Assembly (NCBI GenBank): GCA_016795365.1
Contig: JAEUHN010000040.1
Location: 219,922 to 283,921, forward strand
DNA length: 64,000 nucleotides
Reading direction: 5' to 3'
Source of the DNA: Verrucomicrobiaceae bacterium
GTDB lineage: Bacteria; Verrucomicrobiota; Verrucomicrobiia; Verrucomicrobiales; Verrucomicrobiaceae
Shown here one piece after another: positions 1 to 8,234 of the stretch. A program made the position numbers and the translations under genes. Position 1 is the first letter of the stretch. Every line of letters begins with the position of its first letter. Under the pieces are notes generated by a model, which saw only the letters and a program-made list of their open reading frames with translations, was not told where the DNA came from and made no database searches.

Positions 1-516
1 CGTCGGCAGCATCTCCTGGGCATTGGACATGGAGCGCAGCTTGCTCAGAGGAGGATACTTCTTTTCCATCTCCGTCACCACTTCCTGAGGCACGCCTTCC
101 CAGATCGTGATGATCCCATCCGACACCGGTCGATCGATCGTCACATAGTCCACCGCGTGGGCATTGACCATCGCCAGCATGATCTCACCCGTGCGGGTGC
201 GCGTGATCAGGTCCAAGGCATTCCCACCGCGGAAATCGAGCCGCAGAGTCACGCCATAGCCATTGCCGCTCTCGGCAGGAAAGGCGTGCATGCCAGCGAT
301 ATTGTTCTGCGAGAACTCAGGCACCACCTTGAACACCACCGGATACTGCTTTCCTGGAATGACTTGGCGGAAGATGCTGCGCGGTGAATCCATGTCCGAC
401 CCCTGCACATGGAAAGTGATCAGGAACTTGTGCTTCTCTTTTCCCGTAAGCGCCGCGCATCCAGCGAGCGACAGGGCGGTGGCAGTCAGGGCGAGACAGG
501 AGAGGAGTCGATTCAT
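1..516 (-). CDS. Lipoprotein of unknown function, truncated by window edge
   Basis: The frame is open from an ATG at 516 to the window edge without a stop, so at least 172 residues are seen and the C-terminus is missing. The N-terminus is a clear lipoprotein signal: a hydrophobic stretch ending in LAGC, with Cys20 as the lipidation site. The mature part begins with KEKHKFLITFHVQGSDMDSP and then has mixed alpha/beta-looking sequence with no motif I recognise. It is probably anchored in the outer membrane or periplasm. It is followed upstream (on the minus strand) by the DUF1501 gene and that gene's terminator, so it is probably transcribed separately. Confidence 0.75.
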   Translation of the reverse strand, partial: MNRLLSCLALTATALSLAGCAALTGKEKHKFLITFHVQGSDMDSPRSIFRQVIPGKQYPVVFKVVPEFSQNNIAGMHAFPAESGNGYGVTLRLDFRGGNALDLITRTRTGEIMLAMVNAHAVDYVTIDRPVSDGIITIWEGVPQEVVTEMEKKYPPLSKLRSMSNAQEMLPT

Positions 517-736
517 CGTGCGGAGATCAAATCAGAGATCAGGCCCGATGAAAAGGTGAATCCTGCTCTGTGCTCCAGGCTTGCTGCCTGTTCATGGTTC
601 CTCTTCAATCCTCGCAACGAAGCCGGTCTCCTCGACCTGTATATTTTGGCAAGATGATGGAGTCCTTGCTGAACAACCAACCTCCACGAATCATCCACTG
701 ACGTCGCGGCTAAGCGTGAGAAGATAGTTTGGAGCC

Positions 737-776
737 CAAAAACAAAAGCGGCACTCAGGTCGCCCCGAGTGCCGTT
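737..776 (-). terminator. Rho-independent terminator after the DUF1501 gene
   Basis: On the minus strand, 20 bases past the DUF1501 stop, CGGCACTC (757-750 side) pairs with GAGTGCCG around a loop of about 10 bases. The T-rich tail CTTTTGTTTTT follows. Together with the stop at 797 this ends the transcript. The rest of 517-736 shows no gene that I can support. Confidence 0.75.
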
Positions 777-796
777 GAAAGGGAATCCTTGACCGA

Positions 797-2263
797 CTAC
801 GCGAACAACTGCGTCACCGGCTTGGCCTTCACGAGTTCGCGAGGCTGGTTGAGGTGATTGTAAACGATCGTCTCGGGATCGATGCCCATGGCGTGGTAGA
901 TCGTGGCCAGCAGTTCGGTGGGATGCACGGGGTTCTCCACGGGAGCGGAGCCGGTCTTGTCCGACTTGCCATGGATGTAACCGCGCTTGATGCCCGCGCC
1001 ACCGACGACGGCGGTGTAGCAATAAGGCCAGTGGTCGCGACCATCGGCACTGTTGCCGTTGCCGGAGGTGGACACGCCTTTCTCTGGGCTGCGACCGAAT
1101 TCACCGAGGGCGACGACGATCGTTTCATCGAGCAGCCCCGTCGAATCCAGATCGGCAAAGAGAGCCGCGAGACCCTGGTCAAGCATGGGTCCAGACTTGT
1201 TCTTCATACGCTCAGTGAGGCCGACGTGGTGATCCCACGAGTGGTTGTCCGAGTTCGCGACCTTGGGCCAGATGACTTCGACGACACGGGTGCCAGCTTC
1301 CAGCAGGCGACGGGCGAGCAAGCAGCTCTGGCCGAAGGTGTTGCGGCCATAGCGATCACGCATGGCATCGGTTTCGCGATCGAGCGCGAAGGCATCGCGG
1401 GCACGGCCACTGGCGATGAGGTTGAGCGCCTGATCGTAGTATTGATCGAGGCTGAGGCCGCTCACGGCTTTTTCCAGGTCGGGCATCTGCGCATCAATGG
1501 CGTTGCGCAGCTTGGCACGGCGCTGGAGACGGAGGCTGAAGAGGTCGGGACGAAGCTGGAGATCGTCGATCTTGATCCGGCTCATCTTGTCCATGTCGAG
1601 GTCATCACCATCGGGGTAGAGTGTGTAGGGATCGTAAGCCTTGCCGAGGAAGCCTGCGGTGCCGCCTTTGCCGATCACGTTGGACTCCTGCAAGGGTCGG
1701 GGCAGCATGACGAAGGGCAGCATGGGCTCATCCATCGGCTTGAGGCGGATGATGTTGGAGCCGAAGTTGGGATAGTCCTTGGCGTTCGGTGGTTCGAGCT
1801 GGCCGGACGGGCTCACCTTGTCCGTGGTGTAGCCGGTCATGATCTGGTAGATCGCCGCCGTGTGGTTGAACAATCCATTGGGCGTATAGCTCATGGAGTT
1901 GATCATGGTGAACTTGTCATTCACCTGCGCGAGCTTGGGCAGGATCTCGGTAAACTGCTTGCCTGCGACCTTGGTGGGAATGTTCTTGAAGGCGGAGCGA
2001 ACATTGTCCGGCACGTTTTCCTTTGGGTCCCAGAGGTCGAGATGCGAGGGGCCGCCCTGGAGGTAGATCATGAGGACGTGCTTGGCCTTGCCCCATCCGG
2101 CGCGGCCCGCGCCGCCTCCGGTGCTGGCGGCTTGGGCGCGGAATACATTGTTGAGCGTGAGGCCAAGCATCGAAGCTCCGCCAACGCGAAGCACGTCGCG
2201 GCGCGAAACCCCGAGATGAGTGTCGCAAAGATCTTTTCCAGGAACTCCAGGCAGGCGGAACAT
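797..2263 (-). CDS. DUF1501 domain-containing secreted protein
   Basis: A 488-residue protein of the DUF1501 family, which is related to the alkaline phosphatase/sulfatase fold and very common in Verrucomicrobia and Planctomycetes. The N-terminus carries a twin-arginine signal ([18 protein letters not shown] at 21-22). Family landmarks are [15 protein letters not shown] near residue 69, [25 protein letters not shown] and ALGEFGRSP, with metal-ligand-like Asp/His. In these phyla the gene often follows a DUF1549/DUF1553 cytochrome-like gene, but none is present here. The substrate is unknown. The length is normal for the family. The start at 2263 is the only one that keeps the Tat signal. Confidence 0.9.
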   Translation of the reverse strand: MFRLPGVPGKDLCDTHLGVSRRDVLRVGGASMLGLTLNNVFRAQAASTGGGAGRAGWGKAKHVLMIYLQGGPSHLDLWDPKENVPDNVRSAFKNIPTKVAGKQFTEILPKLAQVNDKFTMINSMSYTPNGLFNHTAAIYQIMTGYTTDKVSPSGQLEPPNAKDYPNFGSNIIRLKPMDEPMLPFVMLPRPLQESNVIGKGGTAGFLGKAYDPYTLYPDGDDLDMDKMSRIKIDDLQLRPDLFSLRLQRRAKLRNAIDAQMPDLEKAVSGLSLDQYYDQALNLIASGRARDAFALDRETDAMRDRYGRNTFGQSCLLARRLLEAGTRVVEVIWPKVANSDNHSWDHHVGLTERMKNKSGPMLDQGLAALFADLDSTGLLDETIVVALGEFGRSPEKGVSTSGNGNSADGRDHWPYCYTAVVGGAGIKRGYIHGKSDKTGSAPVENPVHPTELLATIYHAMGIDPETIVYNHLNQPRELVKAKPVTQLFA

Positions 2264-2383
2264 AAGATGAGAGCAGGGTTAAGGTTGCGGCCAATACGCC
2301 ACCACCGGACGCAATCTTCGCACAGGTTCAGCCAAGAGCCGACAAGTGCGTGCTGCCTGCACCGATCTTCCATGCTCTGAACG

Positions 2384-2412
2384 CACAAAACCCAAGGCGG
2401 TTGCCCTGGGTT
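2384..2412 (-). terminator. Terminator after the ECF sigma gene
   Basis: Read on the minus strand, ACCCAGGGC pairs (one mismatch) with GCCTTGGGT over a short loop, followed by TTTTGTGCG. It lies about 30 bases past the sigma factor stop. The remaining sequence from 2264 to 2383 is probably the leader and promoter of the DUF1501 gene; I see no clear -35/-10. Confidence 0.6.
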
Positions 2413-2444
2413 TCGCGGTGATTCGAGGATGAGATGTGCAGGCC

Positions 2445-3050
2445 CTACAACTCGCGTTCGATGATGGCACCAAGTGCTTTGATGCCGCGGCGGACACGAG
2501 CTTTCACCGTGCCCAAAGGTTCGCCAGAGCTGTTCGCCATATCCTTCCTCGCTTTGCCTGCGAAGAAGGCCTGCTCGATCGCTTCGCGCTGCGAGGGCGA
2601 GAGACGCTGCACGGCGCGGCGGACGATGGCGGCGCGTTCACTGAGGAGCAGGTTCTCGTCAGCGGAGTGCTCATCCATCTCAGGCAGCTCGACCTTTTGC
2701 TGGTTCTCGAAGCGGTTGTTCAACTCGCTCCGGCGCTGGCGGGAACGAACGAGATCGATCGAGCGGTTGCGCGCCAGGGTGGTCATCCAGGTGACAGGCT
2801 TGCCCTTGCTCGGCTCGTAGAGGTGAGCCTTCTGCCACAGGGCGACGAAGACTTCCTGAACGATGTCCTGTGTATCCTGATAATCGTCCAGCACACGGTT
2901 CACGGTGTGGATGAGCAGCGGGGTGTAAAGCTTGTGCAGCTCTGCAAAAGCGGACGCATCTTTCATGGCAATGCGGCGGAGCAGGGCGGCGTCCCGCTCA
3001 GTCGTGTCTGGAGCGTCGGAGGCAGAGGGGGAAGAGGTGTTCGGCTTCAT
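2445..3050 (-). CDS. ECF-type RNA polymerase sigma factor
   Basis: A 201-residue sigma-70 family factor of the extracytoplasmic function type. Region 2 is at about residues 32-100 (FAELHKLYTPLLIHTVNRVL, DIVQEVFVALW, PVTWMTTLARNRSIDLVRSR). Region 4 is at about 140-198 (LSPSQREAIEQAFFAGKARK, then GEPLGTVKARVRRGIKAL as the recognition helix). There is an acidic linker between the two. No anti-sigma gene is adjacent, which is unusual for this SigK/ECF19-like architecture, so control may be by a distant factor. Phased repeats lie just upstream (3130-3171) and could be its own or another regulator's site. Confidence 0.93.
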   Translation of the reverse strand: MKPNTSSPSASDAPDTTERDAALLRRIAMKDASAFAELHKLYTPLLIHTVNRVLDDYQDTQDIVQEVFVALWQKAHLYEPSKGKPVTWMTTLARNRSIDLVRSRQRRSELNNRFENQQKVELPEMDEHSADENLLLSERAAIVRRAVQRLSPSQREAIEQAFFAGKARKDMANSSGEPLGTVKARVRRGIKALGAIIEREL

Positions 3051-3129
3051 GATGTTGGAGGAGGGTAAGAGCGAACGGCACGGAGTTTATTCCCGGACAA
3101 CCCGGGATGTGGACAATCATTGTGTGAGT

Positions 3130-3171
3130 TTTGTCTAATGTAAATGTCTTTTTGTCTAATCTTTGTCCAAC
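3130..3171. promoter_or_regulatory. Three phased copies of TTTGTCYAAY between divergent genes
   Basis: TTTGTCTAAT occurs at 3130-3139 and 3151-3160 and TTTGTCCAAC at 3162-3171. The start-to-start spacings of 21 and 11 bases keep the copies on one face of the helix. They lie between the ECF sigma gene (minus, start 3050) and the UbiA gene (plus, start 3223). This is what an operator array looks like, but the regulator is unknown. Related GGACAA words also occur at 3096-3101 and 3113-3118. Confidence 0.45.
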
Positions 3172-3222
3172 ATCATCATCCCAGCTTGAGGCGAGGCGCT
3201 TCCCGGCCAGAGGTAAGGCCCC

Positions 3223-4137
3223 ATGCTTCGCGCCCTCCTCGAACTCAGCCGCGTGTCCAATCTGCCGACTGTCTGGACCAATGTCCTGGCCGCCTGGATC
3301 ATCGCCAGCGGGTCGGACTGGCGCTGGACTCCGGCACTCGGCTGGCTGCTGCTGGGTGCCTCCTTGATCTACAGCGCGGGTATGATCCTCAACGATGCCT
3401 GCGACGCCGTCTGGGACCGCGACCACCGCCCCGAGCGCCCCATTCCGAGCGGTCGGATTCGTCTTCGAATGGTGTGGATCATCGGCCTCACCTGGCTCCT
3501 CGGTGGTGCGGCAACCATGATCCTGCTCGGCGGTGCGAGCTGGCTCATGACGCTGCTCCTGCTCGGTGCCATCGTGGCCTACGATGTCTATCACAAGCCC
3601 TGGGCCGGCAGCGTCATCGTGATGGGCGCGTGCCGGACGTTGTTGTATTTGGCGGTGGGGAGTGCGCATCGCTCAGGAGCCGGGATTGCATTCTTTGTCG
3701 AGTCACAGGAAGCCGTGCCTTGGATGCTACGCAATTCAGGTGTGTTGCTAGGCCTCTACATCATCAGCTTATCGCTTGTCGCCCGGTCAGAGTCGAAGGG
3801 TGTCGTGGGACGAATCTCCCGGTATCTGGCTCAGGCTTTTTGGGCGTTGCCCATTGTCTGGTCGATACTGCTCTTCATTCCAGCTAGCAAAGGTATCCAT
3901 CCTCCTGTGATCTGGCTCTGGCTCCCCATCGGATGTTACGTCGGCTGGCTTCTTTTCTCGGTTCGTCAGTTGCGAGTTGGTCCGCGGGGCATTGGCACTG
4001 CCGTCGGATGCCTTTTGGCCGGCATTCCTCTGGTGGATGCGCTCATGATCTCATCCAAGTCTCCGCTTACCGCGGCGTTCCTGTGCTGTCTCCCGCCCCT
4101 CCTCCGCTGCTGGCAGCGATGGGTGACGGCGACGTGA
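3223..4137 (+). CDS. UbiA-family prenyltransferase
   Basis: A 304-residue integral membrane protein with about eight hydrophobic helices. The first aspartate-rich motif is NDACDAVWDRDHRPERPIPSG, with N57, D58, D61 and D65, the Mg-diphosphate site of UbiA enzymes. A second acidic motif is seen less clearly near YDVYHKPWAG. UbiA members attach prenyl chains to aromatic or sugar acceptors, so the acceptor here cannot be assigned. It resembles EboC-like members, but no other ebo genes are nearby. AGAGGTAAGG is a reasonable ribosome site before the ATG. It is a different protein from the heme O synthase at 38401. Confidence 0.85.
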   Translation: MLRALLELSRVSNLPTVWTNVLAAWIIASGSDWRWTPALGWLLLGASLIYSAGMILNDACDAVWDRDHRPERPIPSGRIRLRMVWIIGLTWLLGGAATMILLGGASWLMTLLLLGAIVAYDVYHKPWAGSVIVMGACRTLLYLAVGSAHRSGAGIAFFVESQEAVPWMLRNSGVLLGLYIISLSLVARSESKGVVGRISRYLAQAFWALPIVWSILLFIPASKGIHPPVIWLWLPIGCYVGWLLFSVRQLRVGPRGIGTAVGCLLAGIPLVDALMISSKSPLTAAFLCCLPPLLRCWQRWVTAT

Positions 4138-4216
4138 GCGGCACCATCAGCAAGCGATCACATCTTCGCGAATAACAAGCTTGCCGAGCTGCGAGGGCGT
4201 CTGATTACATGCAGCC

Positions 4217-5518
4217 ATGCATCGCCTTCTCCTGCTGTCGCTGAGTGTTTCGCTGTCAGTTCATGCCGTGGATCTCGTCGGCGTCGTGGCCAAGGAAGTC
4301 CCTTCGCTCACGGAGCTTTACAAGGAACTGCATGCCAACCCCGAGCTGTCGCTTCACGAAGAGCAGAGCGCCGCACGTGTCGCCGCCGAGCTGCGCAAGG
4401 TGGGGATCGAGGTCACGGAAAAAGTCGGCGGGCACGGCATCGTCGGCGTCTTGAAGAACGGCGAGGGTCCGGTCGTCATGGTGCGAACCGACCTGGACGC
4501 ACTGCCCGTGCGAGAGCAGACCGACCTGCCTTACTCCAGCAGCAAGACCACTAAGGACGACCTGGGCCGCGAAGTCTCCGTGATGCACGCCTGCGGTCAC
4601 GACATGCACATGGCTTGCTTCGTCGGCACGGCACGGACCTTGGTTCAGTTGCGCGATCAATGGCGCGGCACGGTCGTCATGATCGGTCAGCCCGCCGAAG
4701 AGCGGGTGCTGGGAGCCCGACTCATGTTGCGCGCGGGATTGTTCTCCAAGTTCCCGAAGCCCGACAAGGCGCTGGCGCTGCATTGCTCGGCAGACATGCC
4801 GCACGGCACCGTGGGCCTGACCGAGGGCTTTGCCCTAGCCAATGTGGACACGATGGAGATCGTGGTGAAGGGCGTGGGCGGGCACGGCTCAATGCCAAAC
4901 TTGTGCAAGGACCCCGTGCTGCTGGCTTCCCAGATCGTCGTGGCGCTGCAAAGCATTGTGAGCCGTGAGGTCAGGCCTGGCGACCCCGCGGTCGTCACCG
5001 TCGGCAGCATTCACGGCGGCACCAAAAGCAACATCATTCCCGATGAAGTCCGGCTTCAGCTCACGCTGCGGAGCTACAAGAAGGAGACGCGTCAGCATCT
5101 GATCGACTCCGTCAAACGAATCACTCTCGCGCAAGCCGAGTCCGCCGGCATGCCGAAGGACAAGATGCCCGAGATCATCCTCAGCGATGACCAAACGCCC
5201 GCGCTCTACAATCAGCCCGAACTCGCCGCCACCGTGAGCAAAGCCATCGCAGGCACCCTGGGCGCAGACAATGTGCAGACGCGAGATCCTTCGATGGGCG
5301 CAGAGGACTTTGCCGAATACGGACTCACGAGAGAGAAGGTGCCACTGTGCATGTTCTGGCTGGGCACCCAATCGCCAGCGACCGTTGCCGAAGCCAAGGC
5401 CAGAGGCCAGACGCTGCCATCCCTGCACTCGCCCTTCTTCAAGCCCGTGCCCGAACCCACCCTACAAACAGGTGTGCAAGCCATGACCGCAGCAGTGCTC
5501 GCCCTAATGCCGAAGTGA
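4217..5518 (+). CDS. Secreted M20 family amidohydrolase (hippurate/IAA-amidohydrolase type)
   Basis: A 433-residue protein with a short signal peptide (MHRLLLLSLSVSLSVHAVD). It has the M20D core: HANPELSLHE, DLDALPV, MHACGHDMHM (metal ligands), GQPAEE, GVGGHGSMP (dimerisation-domain entry) and, near the C-terminus, MGAEDFAEY. Members hydrolyse N-acyl or N-aromatic amino acids using a binuclear metal site. Export to the periplasm suggests scavenging of acylated amino acids. Its stop abuts the stop of the convergent gene in a shared TGATCA. Confidence 0.92.
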   Translation: MHRLLLLSLSVSLSVHAVDLVGVVAKEVPSLTELYKELHANPELSLHEEQSAARVAAELRKVGIEVTEKVGGHGIVGVLKNGEGPVVMVRTDLDALPVREQTDLPYSSSKTTKDDLGREVSVMHACGHDMHMACFVGTARTLVQLRDQWRGTVVMIGQPAEERVLGARLMLRAGLFSKFPKPDKALALHCSADMPHGTVGLTEGFALANVDTMEIVVKGVGGHGSMPNLCKDPVLLASQIVVALQSIVSREVRPGDPAVVTVGSIHGGTKSNIIPDEVRLQLTLRSYKKETRQHLIDSVKRITLAQAESAGMPKDKMPEIILSDDQTPALYNQPELAATVSKAIAGTLGADNVQTRDPSMGAEDFAEYGLTREKVPLCMFWLGTQSPATVAEAKARGQTLPSLHSPFFKPVPEPTLQTGVQAMTAAVLALMPK

Positions 5519-6766
5519 TCAGGTGTCCCGCTCCTTCCAGCGCCTTTCGTGTTCTAACAGTCGCTGGAAATAGGCGTCGGCATCAGGCGTCGGCTCCTGG
5601 GCATCGACTGGAATAGTGATCACAATATTGAGTCCACCTCCCTCGCGTGGCGATGCTTCGATGTTGCCGCCGTGCTGATGCACGATCACGTAGCAGGCCG
5701 TCAGATTGACGCCGATCTCGGTAGGCTGGTGGGTGCGAACGAAAAACGGATCAAAGAGATTGCCCACGTTGTCTCGATTGGCCCACGCGCCGGTGTCTTG
5801 CACGACGAACCGGATCGCAGGACGGTCAGATGAATCGCAGCAAGGCTCAGCATGGATATGCACCTGGTCGCCACGGGACAGGTGCGTAAGTTGATCCGAA
5901 AGCAGCAGCCGCCACAGGCGGCTAAAGCGCTCCGAGTTCACTCGAATGGGCGGCACACTCGGATGGACATAGTGAGTGAGATGGATGCCCTTGAGTTCGA
6001 ACGACTGGAGATACAGCGCCGCTGTTTCGTCCAGCACATCGAGAGGGTGAACGAAGTCCTCCCGCGGGAAGTCGCGTATCTGGGAGGCTTCGCCCAGGCG
6101 GTTGAGAACCGTTTGAATGCGCTGCATCTGATCCTGCGCCTGAGCATGCAGATCGGTCCAGAAGCTCGTATCTGCGGGCAGTTGGTCGTGCAGTTCCTCA
6201 CGAACCTTGAGAGGGGCCAGATCGACAAACGCTCTCACCACCGTCAGCGCATTTCGCAAATGATGGTTAAGGCCTTCGGCAAGGATGCCGAGTCCGGAAA
6301 CCTTGTCCGACATGATCACATGACGAACGGTGTCCAGCTTCTCTCCTAACAAACGCTCACGCTCAACAAGCGCTGAGTAAAGATCTGTCGCCCGCTCCAG
6401 CGTCAGATGCATCTCCTCCGGGTCCCACGGTTTGTGCAGGTAACGATAGATGCGGCCCGAGTTCACGGCATCGACAGCTGTGTCGTAGTCGGTGTAAGCA
6501 GTGACCAGGATGCGGACGAGATTGGGATTGAGACGTCGCGCCTTCTCCAGCAGATCTACGCCCTTCTCGCCAGGCATACGTTGATCCGTCATCAACACGC
6601 CAATGTCTTGCCCACGCTCCATAAGGATCGAGAATCCTTCCGCCGCGTTGTTGGCAGTGTAGATTGTAAAGTCATCTTCGAAGGCCTCCCGGAAATAGTG
6701 CAAGGCCTTGGCTTCATCGTCTACGTAGAGCACTGCGGCTCGGGTTTTTCGGCCAAGATCAATCAT
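5519..6766 (-). CDS. Receiver domain fused to a degenerate histidine kinase module
   Basis: A 415-residue protein. An N-terminal receiver domain (about 10-125) has the acid pair D16-D17, phospho-acceptor D61 in MTDQRMPG, T89 and K112. It is followed by a dimerisation helix with H169 (EGLNHHLRNAL) and a HATPase-like C-terminal domain. In that domain the ATP motifs are eroded: the G1 box reads DTGAWA rather than DxGxG, G2 reads IGVNLT, and no clear N-box Asn is seen. It is therefore probably a pseudokinase that takes phosphate from, or dimerises with, the partner kinase. The ATG at 6766 overlaps the kinase gene by 8 bases (ATGATTGA), which fixes the start and implies coupled translation. Confidence 0.88.
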   Translation of the reverse strand: MIDLGRKTRAAVLYVDDEAKALHYFREAFEDDFTIYTANNAAEGFSILMERGQDIGVLMTDQRMPGEKGVDLLEKARRLNPNLVRILVTAYTDYDTAVDAVNSGRIYRYLHKPWDPEEMHLTLERATDLYSALVERERLLGEKLDTVRHVIMSDKVSGLGILAEGLNHHLRNALTVVRAFVDLAPLKVREELHDQLPADTSFWTDLHAQAQDQMQRIQTVLNRLGEASQIRDFPREDFVHPLDVLDETAALYLQSFELKGIHLTHYVHPSVPPIRVNSERFSRLWRLLLSDQLTHLSRGDQVHIHAEPCCDSSDRPAIRFVVQDTGAWANRDNVGNLFDPFFVRTHQPTEIGVNLTACYVIVHQHGGNIEASPREGGGLNIVITIPVDAQEPTPDADAYFQRLLEHERRWKERDT

Positions 6767-8222
6767 CGTCAGGGGAGGGAGTGAAAAGTGGGAACCAAAG
6801 GGTGAAGGTGGTGCCTGCACCCAGAGTGCTGGTGACCTCGATGCCACCGCGCATCTGGTGCATCAGGCGGAAGCTCACACTGAGCCCCATGCCCATGCCT
6901 TCACCGACATCCTTGGTGGTGAAGAAGGGATCAAAAACCTTCGGCAGATTCTCGGGCGGGATACCGCAGCCCGTGTCCGTGACGCTCAACTCCACACGCG
7001 TTTCTGTCTCGATCGCCTTGATCACGATGGCCCGGACAGCGCTGTGCTTCATCGCATCAATCGCGTTCTGGATGAGATTGATCAGGATCTGGATGATCTG
7101 ATTTCGATCGCCCATCAGTTGCAGTCCACGTGGCAAGGATGCGTCCAGATTGACTTCGTGGTCCTTGAGTTCTTTGCCCATGAGGCGCACCGCGTTATGA
7201 ACCGCGTCGTAAAAATCGATGAGCTGAGTGGACCCGGAGTCTGGATGTGAGAAGCATCGCAAGTCTGTCACGATTGACGACACGCGACTGATTCCATCTT
7301 TGATGTCGGCAACAATACGGTCGAAGTTCTCACGCTCGGTTTCAGGCATGTGGCGGCCCTTCTTCTTCAAGACGTAAAGCGCCTGATTGGTGAAGTTGAG
7401 CGGGTTGTTGATCTCATGAATGATGCCAGCGCTCATACGACCGAGAGAGGCGAGCTTCTCGCTTTGGAACAGCTGGTTTTCTGTCTCGCGCAGCTGTCGA
7501 AGGGTGCTCGTGAGTTCTTCGTTTCGCGTCTTCAGTTCTTCCTTCTGCTGCTCCACCTCGACTCGGTTGAGGAACTCGCGAACGCGAATGCGATGATGGT
7601 AAAAGCTGCCGCTGAGAATCACCACGCCGTTGAGCAGGATGAAGACGCAGTTGTTCACGAACGAGGCCATGGTGGCACCCGGCACTCCTGCGCGCAGAGC
7701 CTGAGCATTGGCAGCGAGATAGAAAGCGATGGTCAGAAACAGGGCGATCGCACTCTCACGGAAGGTCCAGTGAAACATGAACCCGATGGCCACAAGGCAA
7801 AGCGTGAGACCCGCGTAGTATCCAGATCCTGGATCATGCGCCTGCTTGATCATGAGGCTGATGAAGAAGGCGGGCGTCATCGGCACGATGACGGTCATCG
7901 CACGATAGTAGCTGTGCCCGATCGCTGTGCGTGAGGTGTAGAGAATGATCGCGAGACACGCCGTGCAGGTGAGTCGCAGCATCGTGAACTCCACCAGCAG
8001 CTCTGGATAGGCGAACCAGTCCAGGACCACGGCCGCAGGCACGAGCACCATCGCGATCCAGCACAGGTTGCGAACATTGCGCAGCGTTAAGGCACGGTCC
8101 TCCTGGCGAAACCGCTCGGCCAGACGCACGTCCCTGAACTCGGGCTGCCCGCGCACAATCTTGACATCAGGCTGCCCGGCAGGAGCCACGGGAATGTCTA
8201 GCGCTGTGCTGGCAGTCAACAT
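6759..8222 (-). CDS. Membrane sensor histidine kinase
   Basis: About 487 residues. Five or six hydrophobic helices (about 45-215) form the sensor part, then comes a coiled coil rich in Glu/Lys (QQKEELKTRNEEL). HisKA has the phospho-acceptor His near residue 268 in AGIIHEINNPLNF. HATPase_c has NLIQNAIDAM (N box), DTGCGIPPE (G1), FDPFFTTK (F box) and GMGMGLSV (G2), so the kinase is intact. The ATG at 8222 is preferred over a TTG six bases earlier. It starts 13 bases past the secretin stop and overlaps the receiver/pseudokinase gene, so gspD-kinase-receiver form one operon. Confidence 0.92.
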   Translation of the reverse strand: MLTASTALDIPVAPAGQPDVKIVRGQPEFRDVRLAERFRQEDRALTLRNVRNLCWIAMVLVPAAVVLDWFAYPELLVEFTMLRLTCTACLAIILYTSRTAIGHSYYRAMTVIVPMTPAFFISLMIKQAHDPGSGYYAGLTLCLVAIGFMFHWTFRESAIALFLTIAFYLAANAQALRAGVPGATMASFVNNCVFILLNGVVILSGSFYHHRIRVREFLNRVEVEQQKEELKTRNEELTSTLRQLRETENQLFQSEKLASLGRMSAGIIHEINNPLNFTNQALYVLKKKGRHMPETERENFDRIVADIKDGISRVSSIVTDLRCFSHPDSGSTQLIDFYDAVHNAVRLMGKELKDHEVNLDASLPRGLQLMGDRNQIIQILINLIQNAIDAMKHSAVRAIVIKAIETETRVELSVTDTGCGIPPENLPKVFDPFFTTKDVGEGMGMGLSVSFRLMHQMRGGIEVTSTLGAGTTFTLWFPLFTPSPDDD

Positions 8223-8234
8223 GTTCAAAGCGCA

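Noticed and set aside
854..2380. Long open frame (about 508 codons) antisense to the DUF1501 gene
   Set aside because: It is an antisense shadow in high-GC coding DNA; its protein lacks any fold signal and the minus-strand gene has clear family motifs.
3223..4137. An ebo-type (EboC) gene cluster
   Set aside because: Only the UbiA-like gene is present; none of the other ebo genes lies in the neighbourhood.
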